64,000 bases of DNA from Bacteroidota bacterium (GCA_026391945.1 JAPLDA010000061.1:1-64000); one strand, 5' to 3'. Counted from the stretch's first letter, positions 34,980-44,662 are shown. The notes: a model not told the origin generated them from the sequence alone. Made by a program: numbers and translations.

Positions 34980-35645
34980 TCACACACCCAAAACCTTTAA
35001 TTGCAGTCCCTCCTGCGGAATTTCATGTACTATGACTTCCGTCAGCGGATTGACAAAATATTCTCTTTTTGTGGTCATTTCCATGCAATGAAAACGGGTC
35101 CTGATTTTTTTTCCTTTTTTAAAAACCAGCTTCGACCTGGAAGAATGCAACCTGAACAGCGTACCCGAAGGAAGATCTTCAAGATGCTGCACCTCCATCA
35201 GTTCCTTTTTGTCATACTTCCTCAAAGCCCGAAGCAAATCGAGGTCGGAACAACTGGAAGCTGCCGGGTTCTGCATGTAGGCAGTGAGTGCCCTGAGAAG
35301 ATCGGTGGGAAAAATATCACGTTGTACAAAATCACCGAGCAACAGGCTGAATACACTTTTCCATTCCTTTCCGTGCGGAGATATCCGTCCGCGGTAACGC
35401 GTCTCTGCGTGCATGTGAGCGACTTCATGCACAAAGGTGATCAGGAATGCATACGGGTTCAGGTCGTGGTTGATGGTGATCTGGTGGCCATTGTTTTTCA
35501 TCGGACGGTAATCACCGTATTTACTCGAACGGCTCCGGGTGATGCGCACATGGATGTTGTGCTGCACAATCCACTGGCTGCAGGTTTCCACTGCGCTTTC
35601 CGGTATGTACTTCGCTAAAATATGCTGGATGGTTTCCTTCGACAA
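34980..35645 (-). CDS. SprT-like zinc-metalloprotease domain protein
   Basis: The 221-residue protein has an N-terminal SprT-like domain with HEVAH (73-77), where Glu74 would be catalytic, and the family block SPHGKEWKSVFSLLL about 15-30 residues later. SprT/Spartan proteins degrade DNA-protein crosslinks in eukaryotes; the bacterial role is unclear. The rest of the protein lacks a zinc ribbon CxxC pair. The start is TTG at 35645, since no nearby ATG or GTG gives the conserved N terminus. It is upstream of the aminotransferase gene on the same strand. Confidence 0.8.
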   Translation of the reverse strand: MSKETIQHILAKYIPESAVETCSQWIVQHNIHVRITRSRSSKYGDYRPMKNNGHQITINHDLNPYAFLITFVHEVAHMHAETRYRGRISPHGKEWKSVFSLLLGDFVQRDIFPTDLLRALTAYMQNPAASSCSDLDLLRALRKYDKKELMEVQHLEDLPSGTLFRLHSSRSKLVFKKGKKIRTRFHCMEMTTKREYFVNPLTEVIVHEIPQEGLQLKVLGV

Positions 35646-35855
35646 TTCAAAAACAATTTGTACACATCAAAGAAATAAAAAAAGAAAAAGGTTCCGGAAA
35701 GACAACGAAATATTTTTTAAACAATTGGAAAATGAAATCCCCGGTACTGGTAGTCTTTCGCGTTGCAATTGAACGTCGGCCGACTCCACTGCTAAACTAT
35801 CTTTTACTTCTCTCACCCGAGCAGGTACTGCGCGATCTGGTGCGTGGTAGACACA

Positions 35856-37157
35856 TTATCGTTTTATAAATTTTGTCAATCTGTTTTGAACCTTTACCAG
35901 GTAAATCCCACTTGATAAATCAGAAATACTGATGGTTTGATGTTCTTCCAAAACAGGTAGTAAAAAAACGACTTCTCCAAGGGAATTATAAATCTGAATG
36001 ATCCCGTTTGCACCTGAACCAGTAACCTGAATAAAATCTTTTGCCGGATTTGGATAAACTTCAAATGATGCCGGTAATGAATGCAGGTTAGCAACAGCTG
36101 TTGAAGTACCAAAAATGTTTTCATAATTTTCTGCATACTGATACGTGGTTGAACAGGTATTCACCGCATCCCAGTTGACAGACCAGGTCATCATCCCTCT
36201 TAATGCCGGGTAACCGCCTGCCTGTGTCAACGTGTATGAGCCGGGTTGTGCGCCGGTTCCTCTTAAATAATCTATGGCGGCTTTTACGATGGCTGTATCC
36301 GCAAATCCTCCGCCGGCAGCGCCGGAACAGGCAGGCAGCCCGACTGCAACTTTGCCTGCAGATAATCCTGAAAATAAACCGCCGGCTGTATTGAATCCAT
36401 GTACGACAGCTTCTGTCATGGCTACAATAAAATCAGCAGTGCCTTGCGTGTACGTATTTCCATCAATGCCAAACAGGCTTCCACTGTTGTAAAGTTGTAC
36501 ATGAAGTATTTCAAGCGAATCGCGCAGCGCATCAATCACCGGCAAATAAGCTCCCCAAATGCCGCCATAAGCTGACATACCACCCTGCACAAATGCCGCC
36601 TCCGGCGCCATGGTAAGAATTAAACGCTTATTGTGAGTCGAATAATAATCACTCATAATTTGTTTAAGAGCTTCAATAAGATGGATGATTTTGGAATCAA
36701 CAGGAGCAGCAATTGTTCCACCGGTAACTGAAATGGAACTTCCTTCAAAATCAATGTCCATCCCGTCAAAACCATACGTGTTCAGGATGGTGTTCATGGT
36801 AGAAATAAAGGTATCGCGCTCGGTGATGTTGTCCAATGAAATGGGAGAAGTTGCTCCGCCCAAACTGATGATTACTTTCTTACCAAGACTTTGTAACGTT
36901 TGAACCTGTGTGATGAATGTTGCAGGTGTAACCTGGTCAGGAAAAAATTCCATCCGGTAATCTGTTCCGGAATGAGGTACGGCAAAAGCAACATCAACCA
37001 CGTTGTAACGCGAATCAATTTGATCCAGTTGAATGTATGGAGCATTGGCATCATTCCAGTTATGCCAGTAACCGATTAACGCAGGATTCGGAACCTGAGA
37101 TTTTACAATTAGTGTGGTCAGAAAAAATAAAGCAAAAAGTCTGATTGCTTTTTTCAT
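35856..37157 (-). CDS. Secreted GH18 chitinase with type IX sorting domain
   Basis: Hydrolyses beta-1,4-N-acetylglucosamine linkages. The 433-residue protein has a signal peptide (about 1-21), a GH18 barrel with SLGG (98-101) and the catalytic DxxDxDxE motif DGMDIDFE (131-138, acid Glu138), and a C-terminal type A T9SS sorting domain (about 364-433, beginning YPNPAKDFIQV and ending with a Lys/Arg-rich tail). It is thus exported through the T9SS, whose porU and porV components are encoded 12-17 kb away, and is probably released or attached at the cell surface. It may be an endochitinase or endo-beta-N-acetylglucosaminidase (EndoH-like); the single short barrel leaves both possible. Confidence 0.9.
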   Translation of the reverse strand: MKKAIRLFALFFLTTLIVKSQVPNPALIGYWHNWNDANAPYIQLDQIDSRYNVVDVAFAVPHSGTDYRMEFFPDQVTPATFITQVQTLQSLGKKVIISLGGATSPISLDNITERDTFISTMNTILNTYGFDGMDIDFEGSSISVTGGTIAAPVDSKIIHLIEALKQIMSDYYSTHNKRLILTMAPEAAFVQGGMSAYGGIWGAYLPVIDALRDSLEILHVQLYNSGSLFGIDGNTYTQGTADFIVAMTEAVVHGFNTAGGLFSGLSAGKVAVGLPACSGAAGGGFADTAIVKAAIDYLRGTGAQPGSYTLTQAGGYPALRGMMTWSVNWDAVNTCSTTYQYAENYENIFGTSTAVANLHSLPASFEVYPNPAKDFIQVTGSGANGIIQIYNSLGEVVFLLPVLEEHQTISISDLSSGIYLVKVQNRLTKFIKR

Positions 37158-37221
37158 CTGGCAAAATTAGTCTTTTGTTGAAAGTAAATTACAAAGGGTC
37201 TTTATGCGGCGACGAGTTGGC

Positions 37222-37270
37222 CCCGATAGTCGAAGTTTCGAGGGTGGACGGTGCGAGGACAACTTCGGTC
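37222..37270. repeat. Hairpin-capable spacer between the chitinase and acyl-CoA dehydrogenase genes
   Basis: CGAAGTT (37231-37237) pairs perfectly with AACTTCG (37261-37267). The sequence between them (for example TCGAGGG and TGGACGG) also shows weak 7-bp periodicity, so this may be another, more decayed member of the heptad family. Confidence 0.4.
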
Positions 37271-37313
37271 TTTGTTCGTTACAAGTAATAATTTACTCCC
37301 CAAACAAAAAACC

Positions 37314-38453
37314 CTACTTCAATATCTCCCTCGCAATAACCAGTTTCTGAATTTCAGAAGTTCCTTCGCCGATGGTGCAGAGTTTGGAGTCGCGGTAAAA
37401 TTTTTCTACAGGAAAATCTTTCGTGTAGCCGTAGCCGCCGAAAATCTGAACGGCATCGGTGGAAACTTTTACGCACATTTCGGAAGCGTAGTATTTGGCA
37501 AAAGCGCTTTCCTTCGTCACCTTCATCCCGCGGTTTTTTAAATCAGCAGCATGGTAGATGAGCAACTCCGATGCTTCAATCTCCGTTTTCATATCCGATA
37601 ACTTAAACGAAATCCCCTGAAATTCCGAAATGGGTTTGCCGAACTGGTGGCGTTCCTTCGAATATTTTACCGAAGCTTCGTACGCGCCTTTGGCAATTCC
37701 CAAAGCGAGAGCGGCAATGGAAATGCGGCCACCATCGAGCACTTTCAGCGACTGCACAAAACCATCGCCCACTTCTCCCATCACCTGGCTTTTGTGAAGG
37801 CGGCAGTTGTCGAGGATCACTTCTGTGGTTTCGGAAGCACGCATGCCCAGCTTGTTTTCTTTTCTTCCGCCGGAAAAACCGGGCGTTCCCTTTTCAATGA
37901 TGAAAGCCGTCATGCCATGCGAATCTCCTGTTTCACCGGTGCGCGCAATCACCACGGCCACATCGCATGACTTGCCATGTGTGATCCAGCATTTCGTTCC
38001 GTTCAACACAAAATAATCGCCGTCTTTCTTCGCCACGGTCGACATGTTGCCGGCATCCGATCCCGTTCCGGGTTCGGTGAGTCCCCACGCCCCGATCCAT
38101 TCTGCCGTCGCAAGTTTCGGCAGGTATTTTTTCTTCTGCTCTTCGTTTCCGAATTGCAAAATATGTCCGGTGCACAATGAGTTGTGCGCCGCCACCGATA
38201 ACCCAATGGAGCCGCACACTTTGGCGATCTCGGAAACCACCGTCACGTATTCGAAATAACTGAGACCGGCTCCTCCGTATTCATGCGGAACCAGCACGCC
38301 CATCAAACCCAGTTCCCCGAGTTTCTTGAATAACGGAACAGGGAAAATCTGTTCTTCATCCCACTTCATCATATCCGGTCTGATGTGTACATCGGCGAAT
38401 TTTCGGATCGTCTCCGCAATCATCTGCTGGTTTTCGGTCAGGTTAAAATCCAT
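37314..38453 (-). CDS. Acyl-CoA dehydrogenase
   Basis: FAD-dependent alpha,beta-dehydrogenation of acyl-CoA, in fatty-acid or branched-chain amino-acid breakdown. The 379-residue protein covers the three family domains: helical N-terminal (about 1-115), beta-barrel (about 120-215, with AWGLTEPGTGSDAGNM near 121-136 binding FAD) and C-terminal helical (about 225-379). Glu367 region LCTIGEGTSEIQ carries the catalytic base expected for short-chain, butyryl-like enzymes. The partner electron-transfer flavoprotein genes are not here, so chain length remains inferred. Confidence 0.92.
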   Translation of the reverse strand: MDFNLTENQQMIAETIRKFADVHIRPDMMKWDEEQIFPVPLFKKLGELGLMGVLVPHEYGGAGLSYFEYVTVVSEIAKVCGSIGLSVAAHNSLCTGHILQFGNEEQKKKYLPKLATAEWIGAWGLTEPGTGSDAGNMSTVAKKDGDYFVLNGTKCWITHGKSCDVAVVIARTGETGDSHGMTAFIIEKGTPGFSGGRKENKLGMRASETTEVILDNCRLHKSQVMGEVGDGFVQSLKVLDGGRISIAALALGIAKGAYEASVKYSKERHQFGKPISEFQGISFKLSDMKTEIEASELLIYHAADLKNRGMKVTKESAFAKYYASEMCVKVSTDAVQIFGGYGYTKDFPVEKFYRDSKLCTIGEGTSEIQKLVIAREILK

Positions 38454-38484
38454 AAATAAAATAACAGTTATAAATTAATAGTGA

Positions 38485-39015
38485 TCAATAATCGATTAAT
38501 GAAATGATGTGATCGGAATGTTTTTTCAGCGGCTCTTTCCCGTTCAGGAATTCAAGATTCACCACGAAGGCAAATCCCGCCACATGCCCGTCGAGCATTT
38601 TCACGAGTTCAGCGGCGGCGGCGGCGGTTCCTCCCGTAGCCAAAAGATCATCATGGATGAGCACATGATCTCCGGGTTTGATGGCATCCACATGCGCTTC
38701 GATGATGGCTGAACCGTATTCAAGATTGTATTTGTAAGAAATGGTTTTGTAAGGCAACTTGCCGTGTTTCCGTATCGGCACAAAAGGAACGTTGAATTTT
38801 TTTGCGAGCATCACTCCAAACAAAAAGCCGCGGCTTTCGATGCCTGCAACACAATCGACCTTCCTGTGCGCAAACGGGCGATGCATGGCATTCACCAGGT
38901 CGTTGCACAAATGCATGTCCTTTAAAACAGGAGTAATGTCCTTAAAGAGAATCCCCGGTTTTGGAAAATCGGGAATGTCGCGAATGGCTGATTTCAGACG
39001 CTCCTGCAAGGACAT
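38485..39015 (-). CDS. apt: Adenine phosphoribosyltransferase
   Basis: Salvages adenine to AMP with PRPP. The 176-residue protein has the PRPP-binding motif VLIHDDLLATGGTAAAA (about 118-134, with the acidic pair DD), the family N-terminal block IPDFPKPGILFKDITPVL (about 14-31) and the flexible-loop region RKHGKLPYKT. Length is typical. It precedes the acyl-CoA dehydrogenase on the same strand with a 31-base gap. Together with adenine deaminase at 60-62 kb it gives two different fates for adenine. Confidence 0.95.
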   Translation of the reverse strand: MSLQERLKSAIRDIPDFPKPGILFKDITPVLKDMHLCNDLVNAMHRPFAHRKVDCVAGIESRGFLFGVMLAKKFNVPFVPIRKHGKLPYKTISYKYNLEYGSAIIEAHVDAIKPGDHVLIHDDLLATGGTAAAAAELVKMLDGHVAGFAFVVNLEFLNGKEPLKKHSDHIISLIDY

Positions 39016-39045
39016 GTGGTGGTGTGATTTTTTAAAAGGAAAAAA

Positions 39046-39984
39046 TTATTCTATCCTCAGATAAGGTGCAAGTTTACTATAAAGTTGGGCATTTACCAAA
39101 GGGATTTTTTTGATTTCATCGACTGTACTAAAACGTATGTGTTGTTTCCGGTAATTGCAGAGGAGACTGGCCAGCTGGGAGCCGATGTAAGGATGACTCC
39201 GGAGTTCGTCGTATTCAGCCGTGTTCAGGTTGATCTTTCTCAAAGCAAGGGAATCATTCAGAGTGATTTGAGGCCAAAATACCTGGTACAGCGAATCGGT
39301 GAGTCCCCAGACTTCCAGCAACTGTTCCTTTTTCATAAACCCACCCAGTTTGTTGCGGTAACCTGAAATCCGGTGTGCGAAGCCCGGACCAATTCCCCTG
39401 ATTTTTGTCAGCTCAACGGAATCAGCAGAACCGATGTCAACCACAACGCGTTCGGGAATTTTCTTTTTCGGAAATTGTTTTAAAGTATCCTTTTTTACTT
39501 CCGGAATCCGGATGTAAGGTTCGATTCGACTGTATTGCTTTTCCGGGATGCAATACATTTTTTTCACATCTTCTTTCGAATGAAACTTCCCTCCTTTCGC
39601 TTCAAAGTTTTTGATGACATGAATCTGTTTGTCACTGAAGCCAAGTTTTTCCCAGTCGTCATCAGGAAGTTGATTGGGATTGAAAACAAAAAGCGCTGAC
39701 TTAATTTCCGGGTTGGTTTTCTTAAACTGATGTTCACCGTTTTCATCGGTAACATCTTTTAAAGAATCATTCGCCAGGCTGTCGCGGGCAAGAAACTCAT
39801 CCACTTCTTTTTTGAAAGCGGAAAAATCAACAGCAGGTTTTTCGTCCGGAAAATATTTCACAGCTGCCAGTATACCAATCTGGATAAAAATTATCACCAG
39901 CAGAACAAAAATTCCATTTCGTTCTCTTTTTGAAAACGAGAGGTAATCTTTCCACGTGTCGCGGAAGATGGGACGTTTTTTCAT
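39046..39984 (-). CDS. Helix-hairpin-helix membrane-anchored protein, ComEA-like
   Basis: The 312-residue protein has one transmembrane segment (about 25-44) after a basic N terminus and several HhH motifs, including ELTKIRGIGPGFAHRISGYR (about 195-214) and NTAEYDELRSHPYIGSQLASLL (about 264-285). The architecture resembles Bacteroidota ComEA-type proteins, suggesting DNA binding on the periplasmic side, perhaps in natural transformation. No other competence genes lie nearby. It is upstream of apt with a 30-base gap. Confidence 0.8.
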   Translation of the reverse strand: MKKRPIFRDTWKDYLSFSKRERNGIFVLLVIIFIQIGILAAVKYFPDEKPAVDFSAFKKEVDEFLARDSLANDSLKDVTDENGEHQFKKTNPEIKSALFVFNPNQLPDDDWEKLGFSDKQIHVIKNFEAKGGKFHSKEDVKKMYCIPEKQYSRIEPYIRIPEVKKDTLKQFPKKKIPERVVVDIGSADSVELTKIRGIGPGFAHRISGYRNKLGGFMKKEQLLEVWGLTDSLYQVFWPQITLNDSLALRKINLNTAEYDELRSHPYIGSQLASLLCNYRKQHIRFSTVDEIKKIPLVNAQLYSKLAPYLRIE

Positions 39985-40027
39985 GTTCGAAAAATTTTAA
40001 AATAAAATCGGGCACTTAGAAAATTCT

Positions 40028-40957
40028 CTACTTCATTTTTTCAAGTTTATCTTTTACAACCGACAATCCTTCCATGAATGTATGCGGATGAAAGCCGAGG
40101 TCGCGTATGGCTTTGGTGATGATGAAACCTGTGACAGGCGGGCGTTTCGCCGGTTGTTTCAGTTCCTCAGAAGAAACCGGTTTGATGAACGACGGATCGA
40201 GGTGAAAAAAATCAGCGACGATTTTCACCATGTCAAGAATGCACATGGTTTCCCTTCCCGAAACATGATAAATTCCCTTTACTCCTTTCATGGCAGCACT
40301 TACACAGGCATCGGCAAGATCTTCGGCGAGCGTTGGCGAGCGGTATTGGTCGTTGATGACGGTAATGGTTTGTTTTTTCTCCAGCGCATTTTTCGCCCAG
40401 AGTACCACGTTCGAACGGCTGTTGTCGTCCACCACTCCGTAAATAATAATGGTGCGGATGATGGTCCAGTCGATGCCGCTTTTCTGCACAAGCAATTCGC
40501 CATCGTACTTCGACTGTGCATAAAAACTCAGCGGATTGGGTTCATCTGTTTCCACGTACGGACCATTCTCTCCATCAAAAACAAAATCGGTGGAGATGTG
40601 AATGAAATGAATTTTTTTCTGAGGGTTCTTTTTTTCTTCTTCGCGGATGATGTCGATGAAACTCTGAACGGCTTCTACATTGAGTTGGATGGCTTCTGAT
40701 TTCTTCGTTTCACAGGCATCCACATTGGTAAGAGCGGCCGTGTTGATGATCACATCGGGTTTGTACTCTGAAACTATTTTTTGAATATGTTCTTTATCGG
40801 TGATGTCGAGTGGTTCATACACATAACCGTCTTTGACAGTCATCCGGTTCGGTCCTATGGCCGTGGCGATGCAGCGCACACCAGCCTTATTGCGGAGAGC
40901 GTAAATGATTTTCTGTCCTAAGAGCCCGTTGCTGCCGGTCACTAAAATGGTTTTCAT
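40028..40957 (-). CDS. NAD(P)-dependent sugar reductase, RmlD-like extended SDR
   Basis: The 309-residue protein has the Rossmann signature GSNGLLGQKI (about 8-17) and the YxxxK catalytic pair in FYAQSKYDGE (about 149-158), the layout of the RmlD/dTDP-4-dehydrorhamnose reductase family. STDFVFDGENGPY (about 127-139) is the conserved segment with the catalytic Ser/Thr. The other rml genes are absent nearby, so the substrate may be another dTDP- or UDP-sugar. It could participate in surface polysaccharide synthesis. Confidence 0.82.
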   Translation of the reverse strand: MKTILVTGSNGLLGQKIIYALRNKAGVRCIATAIGPNRMTVKDGYVYEPLDITDKEHIQKIVSEYKPDVIINTAALTNVDACETKKSEAIQLNVEAVQSFIDIIREEEKKNPQKKIHFIHISTDFVFDGENGPYVETDEPNPLSFYAQSKYDGELLVQKSGIDWTIIRTIIIYGVVDDNSRSNVVLWAKNALEKKQTITVINDQYRSPTLAEDLADACVSAAMKGVKGIYHVSGRETMCILDMVKIVADFFHLDPSFIKPVSSEELKQPAKRPPVTGFIITKAIRDLGFHPHTFMEGLSVVKDKLEKMK

Positions 40958-40992
40958 GGAAGAATTAAATCATCATGACTGCATGAAAAAAA

Positions 40993-42018
40993 TCAACTCA
41001 CTAAAATATTTTTAAATTTATCCACCTGCTCCTGGGTTCCGAGCACAAAGAGTTTGGCTCCCGGTTCCATCATGGTATCCGGTGAAGGATTGATCATGTA
41101 ATCTCCTTTAATGGTTTTAATGCCGATGATGTTGGCGCCGGTTTTATTTCTCACTTCCAGTTCGCGGATGCTTTTGTTTTTCATGTGCTCCGGAAGATGG
41201 CTGAATAAAATTTCTTCCAGTTTGATGTTCACGCGTTCCGTGATGTAGTCGAGGAACTCCAGCACATCCGGCTTCACGACCAGGCTGGCCATGTGTGTTC
41301 CGCCGATCTTATCGGGCATGATCACATTGTCGGCGCCGGCGCGTTTCAACTTGGATTCGCTCGATTCATCCGAAGCGCGCGAGATGATTTTCAGTTTCGG
41401 GTTGATGCCTCTTGCGGTGAGTACAACGAACACATTGGCGGCATCGTCAGGAAGCGCGCTGATCAGCGCTTTCGCCATACCGATGCCGGCTTCGATCAGC
41501 ACTTCATCCTGCGTGGCATCACCTTCAACAAATAAAATATCACCTTCTTCCCGCATCTGTGAGATGATATCATGTTTCGATTCAACAGCGACAAAGATTT
41601 CATTCTCCGATCTCAGCTGTTCACATGCCTGTTTTCCGTTCCGGCCGTAACCGCAAACGATGACATGACCTGATAATTTTTGGACTTCCCTGTTCACGCG
41701 ATAGTGTTTAAAATAGGTTTGAAATTCTCCTTCGATCACGTAACGGGTGATCACCGAAATGGCATACGCAAAGGTGCCGATGCTCGTGATGATGAGCAAC
41801 GAAGTAAAAATTTTCCCGGCTGCATCCAGTTGCTGCACTTCCCTGTAACCGACCGTTGCCACGGTAATCACCGTCATGAAAACAGCATCGAGTAATGAAT
41901 AATGTTCGATCGTGACGTACCCGATGATTCCCAGCAGCAAAATCACGAATACAAAGCCAATGGCAAAATAGAGTTTCCGGAAATAACGGAAGTTGTGTTT
42001 GAAATCGGAAAAATTCAT
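40993..42018 (-). CDS. Potassium channel with RCK (TrkA-N/TrkA-C) domain
   Basis: The 341-residue protein has two transmembrane helices (about 18-38 and 65-90) around a pore loop, then a TrkA-N domain with the NAD(H)-binding CGYGRNGKQ (about 117-125), and a TrkA-C domain (about 255-341). It is a two-helix channel like MthK, forming a tetramer with a cytosolic gating ring. The selectivity filter reads TVGYRE (55-60), not the canonical TVGYGD, so Arg59 replaces the last glycine. Related Bacteroidota channels often have TVGFRE, so this is probably family-typical, but the ion selectivity should be tested. Confidence 0.9.
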   Translation of the reverse strand: MNFSDFKHNFRYFRKLYFAIGFVFVILLLGIIGYVTIEHYSLLDAVFMTVITVATVGYREVQQLDAAGKIFTSLLIITSIGTFAYAISVITRYVIEGEFQTYFKHYRVNREVQKLSGHVIVCGYGRNGKQACEQLRSENEIFVAVESKHDIISQMREEGDILFVEGDATQDEVLIEAGIGMAKALISALPDDAANVFVVLTARGINPKLKIISRASDESSESKLKRAGADNVIMPDKIGGTHMASLVVKPDVLEFLDYITERVNIKLEEILFSHLPEHMKNKSIRELEVRNKTGANIIGIKTIKGDYMINPSPDTMMEPGAKLFVLGTQEQVDKFKNILVS

Positions 42019-42092
42019 TGCGATAAAATTAAAATAAAATGCAACTGAAAACTATGCAGAAAAATTAATTTACCCCGAATTTTTTCAACCAG

Positions 42093-42320
42093 CTACAGGT
42101 CCCAGACTGAAGACCGCTTGCTGCGGACATAGCTTTTCATCTTCAGCCAGAAAGCAAGAATCAGGTAGATGATCAGCGGTGATCCGATCGTCAAAAAAGA
42201 AGCGTAGATAAAAAAGAGGCGGATCACAGAAGTCCGCATCTGTAATTTCTCCCCGATCCGCGTGCACACACCGAATGCCTGTTTTTCAAAATACTGTTTG
42301 ATGGTCTGAACGGGGTTCAT
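42093..42320 (-). CDS. PspC-domain small membrane protein
   Basis: A 75-residue protein consisting of a single PspC domain: a short N-terminal helix with GVCTRIGEKLQM (about 17-28), a transmembrane segment (about 32-57) and a basic end. PspC proteins sense membrane stress in enteric bacteria; in Bacteroidota many are orphans without the rest of the phage-shock system, as here. Its start codon overlaps the stop of the DUF2851 gene by four bases, so it is translated from the same transcript. Confidence 0.85.
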   Translation of the reverse strand: MNPVQTIKQYFEKQAFGVCTRIGEKLQMRTSVIRLFFIYASFLTIGSPLIIYLILAFWLKMKSYVRSKRSSVWDL

Positions 42321-43594
42321 GAAAGGTTGCCGATGATTTTATTTCCGACGCTGCAAGTTAAGCATTTTTTTTCAGTGCAGTACTCATTTCTTAACTGGAT
42401 CAAAGCCTGTGACTGGTAAGCCGTTCCTGCTTTGACACCCAACCGCTCCCATCCTGCAACAATGGAATTCTGTTCTGCCGGAATGCTTTCCAGGATCTGC
42501 AAAGCCCTCTCCCTGTACATTTCGTTGCCGCTCTTTTTTCCGTAAGCAAATAAAAACGGGACCATGGTATTGATGATGACTGAATGAACCATGTCCTTCC
42601 CGATTTTCTTTTCCCGTTTTTTCGAAATCCTGCCCGGGATGTAATGGGATTGCCAGTATCCTGAGACATCAGCCTGGAAAAAACTCTCCATCAACAGAAG
42701 GTCATCACATTCGAGGATCTTTGAGAACAAATGCGTGGACCGGTAAACCAGCTGCGCAAATTGGGCAATCCGTATGGTGGGAAAATTCACCGGGCGAAGC
42801 CGCAGGAACTTCCATTGTGAAACTTCGATCGGATTCAGTTTGTATTTGTTTTTCAAAAAAAGATATTCTTTCGAAAGCCCTTCCATGTATTCGTCCTGGC
42901 CTCCCGGCGCAAGCATTCCAGCCTGTCCGAACAGCAAAGCTTCCAACTGAACGATTTGCTTTTTATGCCTCGACATGATTTTCAAAGGAATCGACCTGGC
43001 CAGCAATTCAAACGGTTCGGCATTGATCTTCGACCCAAAACTCCTGCTGAGGTGATGATAAAATGTCTCTTCCCAGTTGTTGTTGTTCTGATGAAGCGAT
43101 CGGAAAACAGATTCCGTTTTTCTTTCCAGCCGTTCTGCCAGCAGGCGATCGAGCCAGTTATTGATGGTGAAATCATCCACTTCACGGATCCTCTGTTCGC
43201 AGGGAATCCATTTTTTACTTTTTAAAAGATCCAGGTAATTTTCCCACAGCCGTTCATCGATAATAGCTTCCAGCTCAAGAGTCGGGATCAGCGTACCGTT
43301 GTTCCTATGCACATCGGTATCGTGTTCGAAAACGACATGAAGGATGACATTGCTGTAGGCATCATCTTTTTCATGATGGTGAGAATTCCAGTCGGAAGAT
43401 TTCAGGTGAATCTCCACATTCCCCGCCCATACCGTATCACCGATTTTAATTTTCGCATTAAAAAAATCCGGGCCGGAATCGGTATTGTGAACACCTGTTT
43501 TAATGATTTCCAATGGTTCGCCGGAGGTGGTCAGCAAATGACAGCCGTGAAAGATTTTCATCATCCACAGATGATGGAGGAAAAATTCATTCAT
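42317..43594 (-). CDS. DUF2851 family protein
   Basis: A 425-residue cytosolic protein of a conserved, functionally uncharacterised Bacteroidota family. It has an N-terminal beta-rich region with NTDSGPDFFNAKIKIGDTVWAGNVE in fragments (about 37-61), the SSDWNSHHHEKDDAYSNVILHVV histidine-rich block (about 66-88) and a long helical C-terminal part. Two cysteines near the C terminus (CTEKKCLTC, about 408-416) resemble a metal-binding cluster. The conserved His and Asp residues hint at an enzyme, but no reaction is known. It is co-transcribed with the PspC gene. Confidence 0.85.
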   Translation of the reverse strand: MNEFFLHHLWMMKIFHGCHLLTTSGEPLEIIKTGVHNTDSGPDFFNAKIKIGDTVWAGNVEIHLKSSDWNSHHHEKDDAYSNVILHVVFEHDTDVHRNNGTLIPTLELEAIIDERLWENYLDLLKSKKWIPCEQRIREVDDFTINNWLDRLLAERLERKTESVFRSLHQNNNNWEETFYHHLSRSFGSKINAEPFELLARSIPLKIMSRHKKQIVQLEALLFGQAGMLAPGGQDEYMEGLSKEYLFLKNKYKLNPIEVSQWKFLRLRPVNFPTIRIAQFAQLVYRSTHLFSKILECDDLLLMESFFQADVSGYWQSHYIPGRISKKREKKIGKDMVHSVIINTMVPFLFAYGKKSGNEMYRERALQILESIPAEQNSIVAGWERLGVKAGTAYQSQALIQLRNEYCTEKKCLTCSVGNKIIGNLS

Positions 43595-43653
43595 GATAAA
43601 AAAAATTTAAAAAAGATCAGACAAAAAAAAATAAAAAACTATTCAAATAAAAT

Positions 43654-44484
43654 TTACTTCGCAAACTCCGAAAGATACCGGCTCATTTCTTCCTGTATCC
43701 TTTTTGCCTCCGCGTTTGCCTTCTCTGCAAAATCTTCTCCCGGCGAAGCATAAATAATTTGGCGGGAAGAGTTCACCAGCAAACCGCACTCTTTATTCAT
43801 TCCGTATTTTGACACATCATGCAAACTTCCGCCCTGGGCGCCGACTCCGGGAACCAACAGAAAATGTTCCGGAATCATTTTCCGGATGTCACTCAACATT
43901 TCTGCCTGTGTAGCACCAACCACGTACATCAGGTTATCGGTAGTTCCCCATGGCTGAGAGCGAATGATCACTTCTTCAAATAGTTTTCTGTTAACGCCGG
44001 TCTGCGGACTGTGTACCAATAGTTGAAAATCGTTTGCTCCTGCGTTGGAAGTCAGTGCCAGGAGAATGGTCCATTTATTTTTGTATTCGAGAAATGGTTT
44101 CACCGAATCACTTCCCATGTACGGCGCTACTGTGACGGCATCAAAGCCATAAAGTTCGAAGAATGTTTTTGCATACATCGAAGCGGTATTGCCGATATCA
44201 CCTCGCTTGGCATCAGCGATTGTAAAAATATCTTTCGGGATGTAATCAACAGTCTTTGCCAGGCTCTGAAGCCCTTTCCAGCCGAGGCTTTCATAAAAAG
44301 CAAGATTCGGTTTATAGGCGACGGTGAATTCTTTTGTCGCATCAATGATTTGCCTGTTGAATTCAAAAACGGGGTCATCCGATTTCAGAAGATGCGAAGG
44401 AATTTTTGAAATATCCGTATCCAGTCCGACACATAAGTAAGATTGTTTCTTTTGAATTTGTCCGAAAAGTTCTGAACGTGTCAT
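43654..44484 (-). CDS. pyrF: Orotidine 5'-phosphate decarboxylase
   Basis: Converts OMP to UMP in pyrimidine synthesis. The 276-residue protein belongs to the longer type II family: the catalytic Asp-Lys set is in [11 protein letters not shown] (about 89-99) and the phosphate-binding end is [11 protein letters not shown] (about 207-217). The N-terminal LCVGLDTD (about 17-24) is typical. It stands before DUF2851 on the same strand with a 60-base A-rich spacer. No other pyr genes are near. Confidence 0.94.
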   Translation of the reverse strand: MTRSELFGQIQKKQSYLCVGLDTDISKIPSHLLKSDDPVFEFNRQIIDATKEFTVAYKPNLAFYESLGWKGLQSLAKTVDYIPKDIFTIADAKRGDIGNTASMYAKTFFELYGFDAVTVAPYMGSDSVKPFLEYKNKWTILLALTSNAGANDFQLLVHSPQTGVNRKLFEEVIIRSQPWGTTDNLMYVVGATQAEMLSDIRKMIPEHFLLVPGVGAQGGSLHDVSKYGMNKECGLLVNSSRQIIYASPGEDFAEKANAEAKRIQEEMSRYLSEFAK

Positions 44485-44662
44485 GCTGTAAAACTAAACG
44501 TTAATCGCTTATTGTTGAAAGTTGGGGCGAAATATTTTTCAAACAATCAATAATAATTCGATATTCGTCAGATACAATTTCAAAGGTTCCTTTCCATTCG
44601 TTGAAAATCTGAAATTCGTTCTGCCATGAATCGTTCAAATCCATTTCAAACAAAGTATTCCT

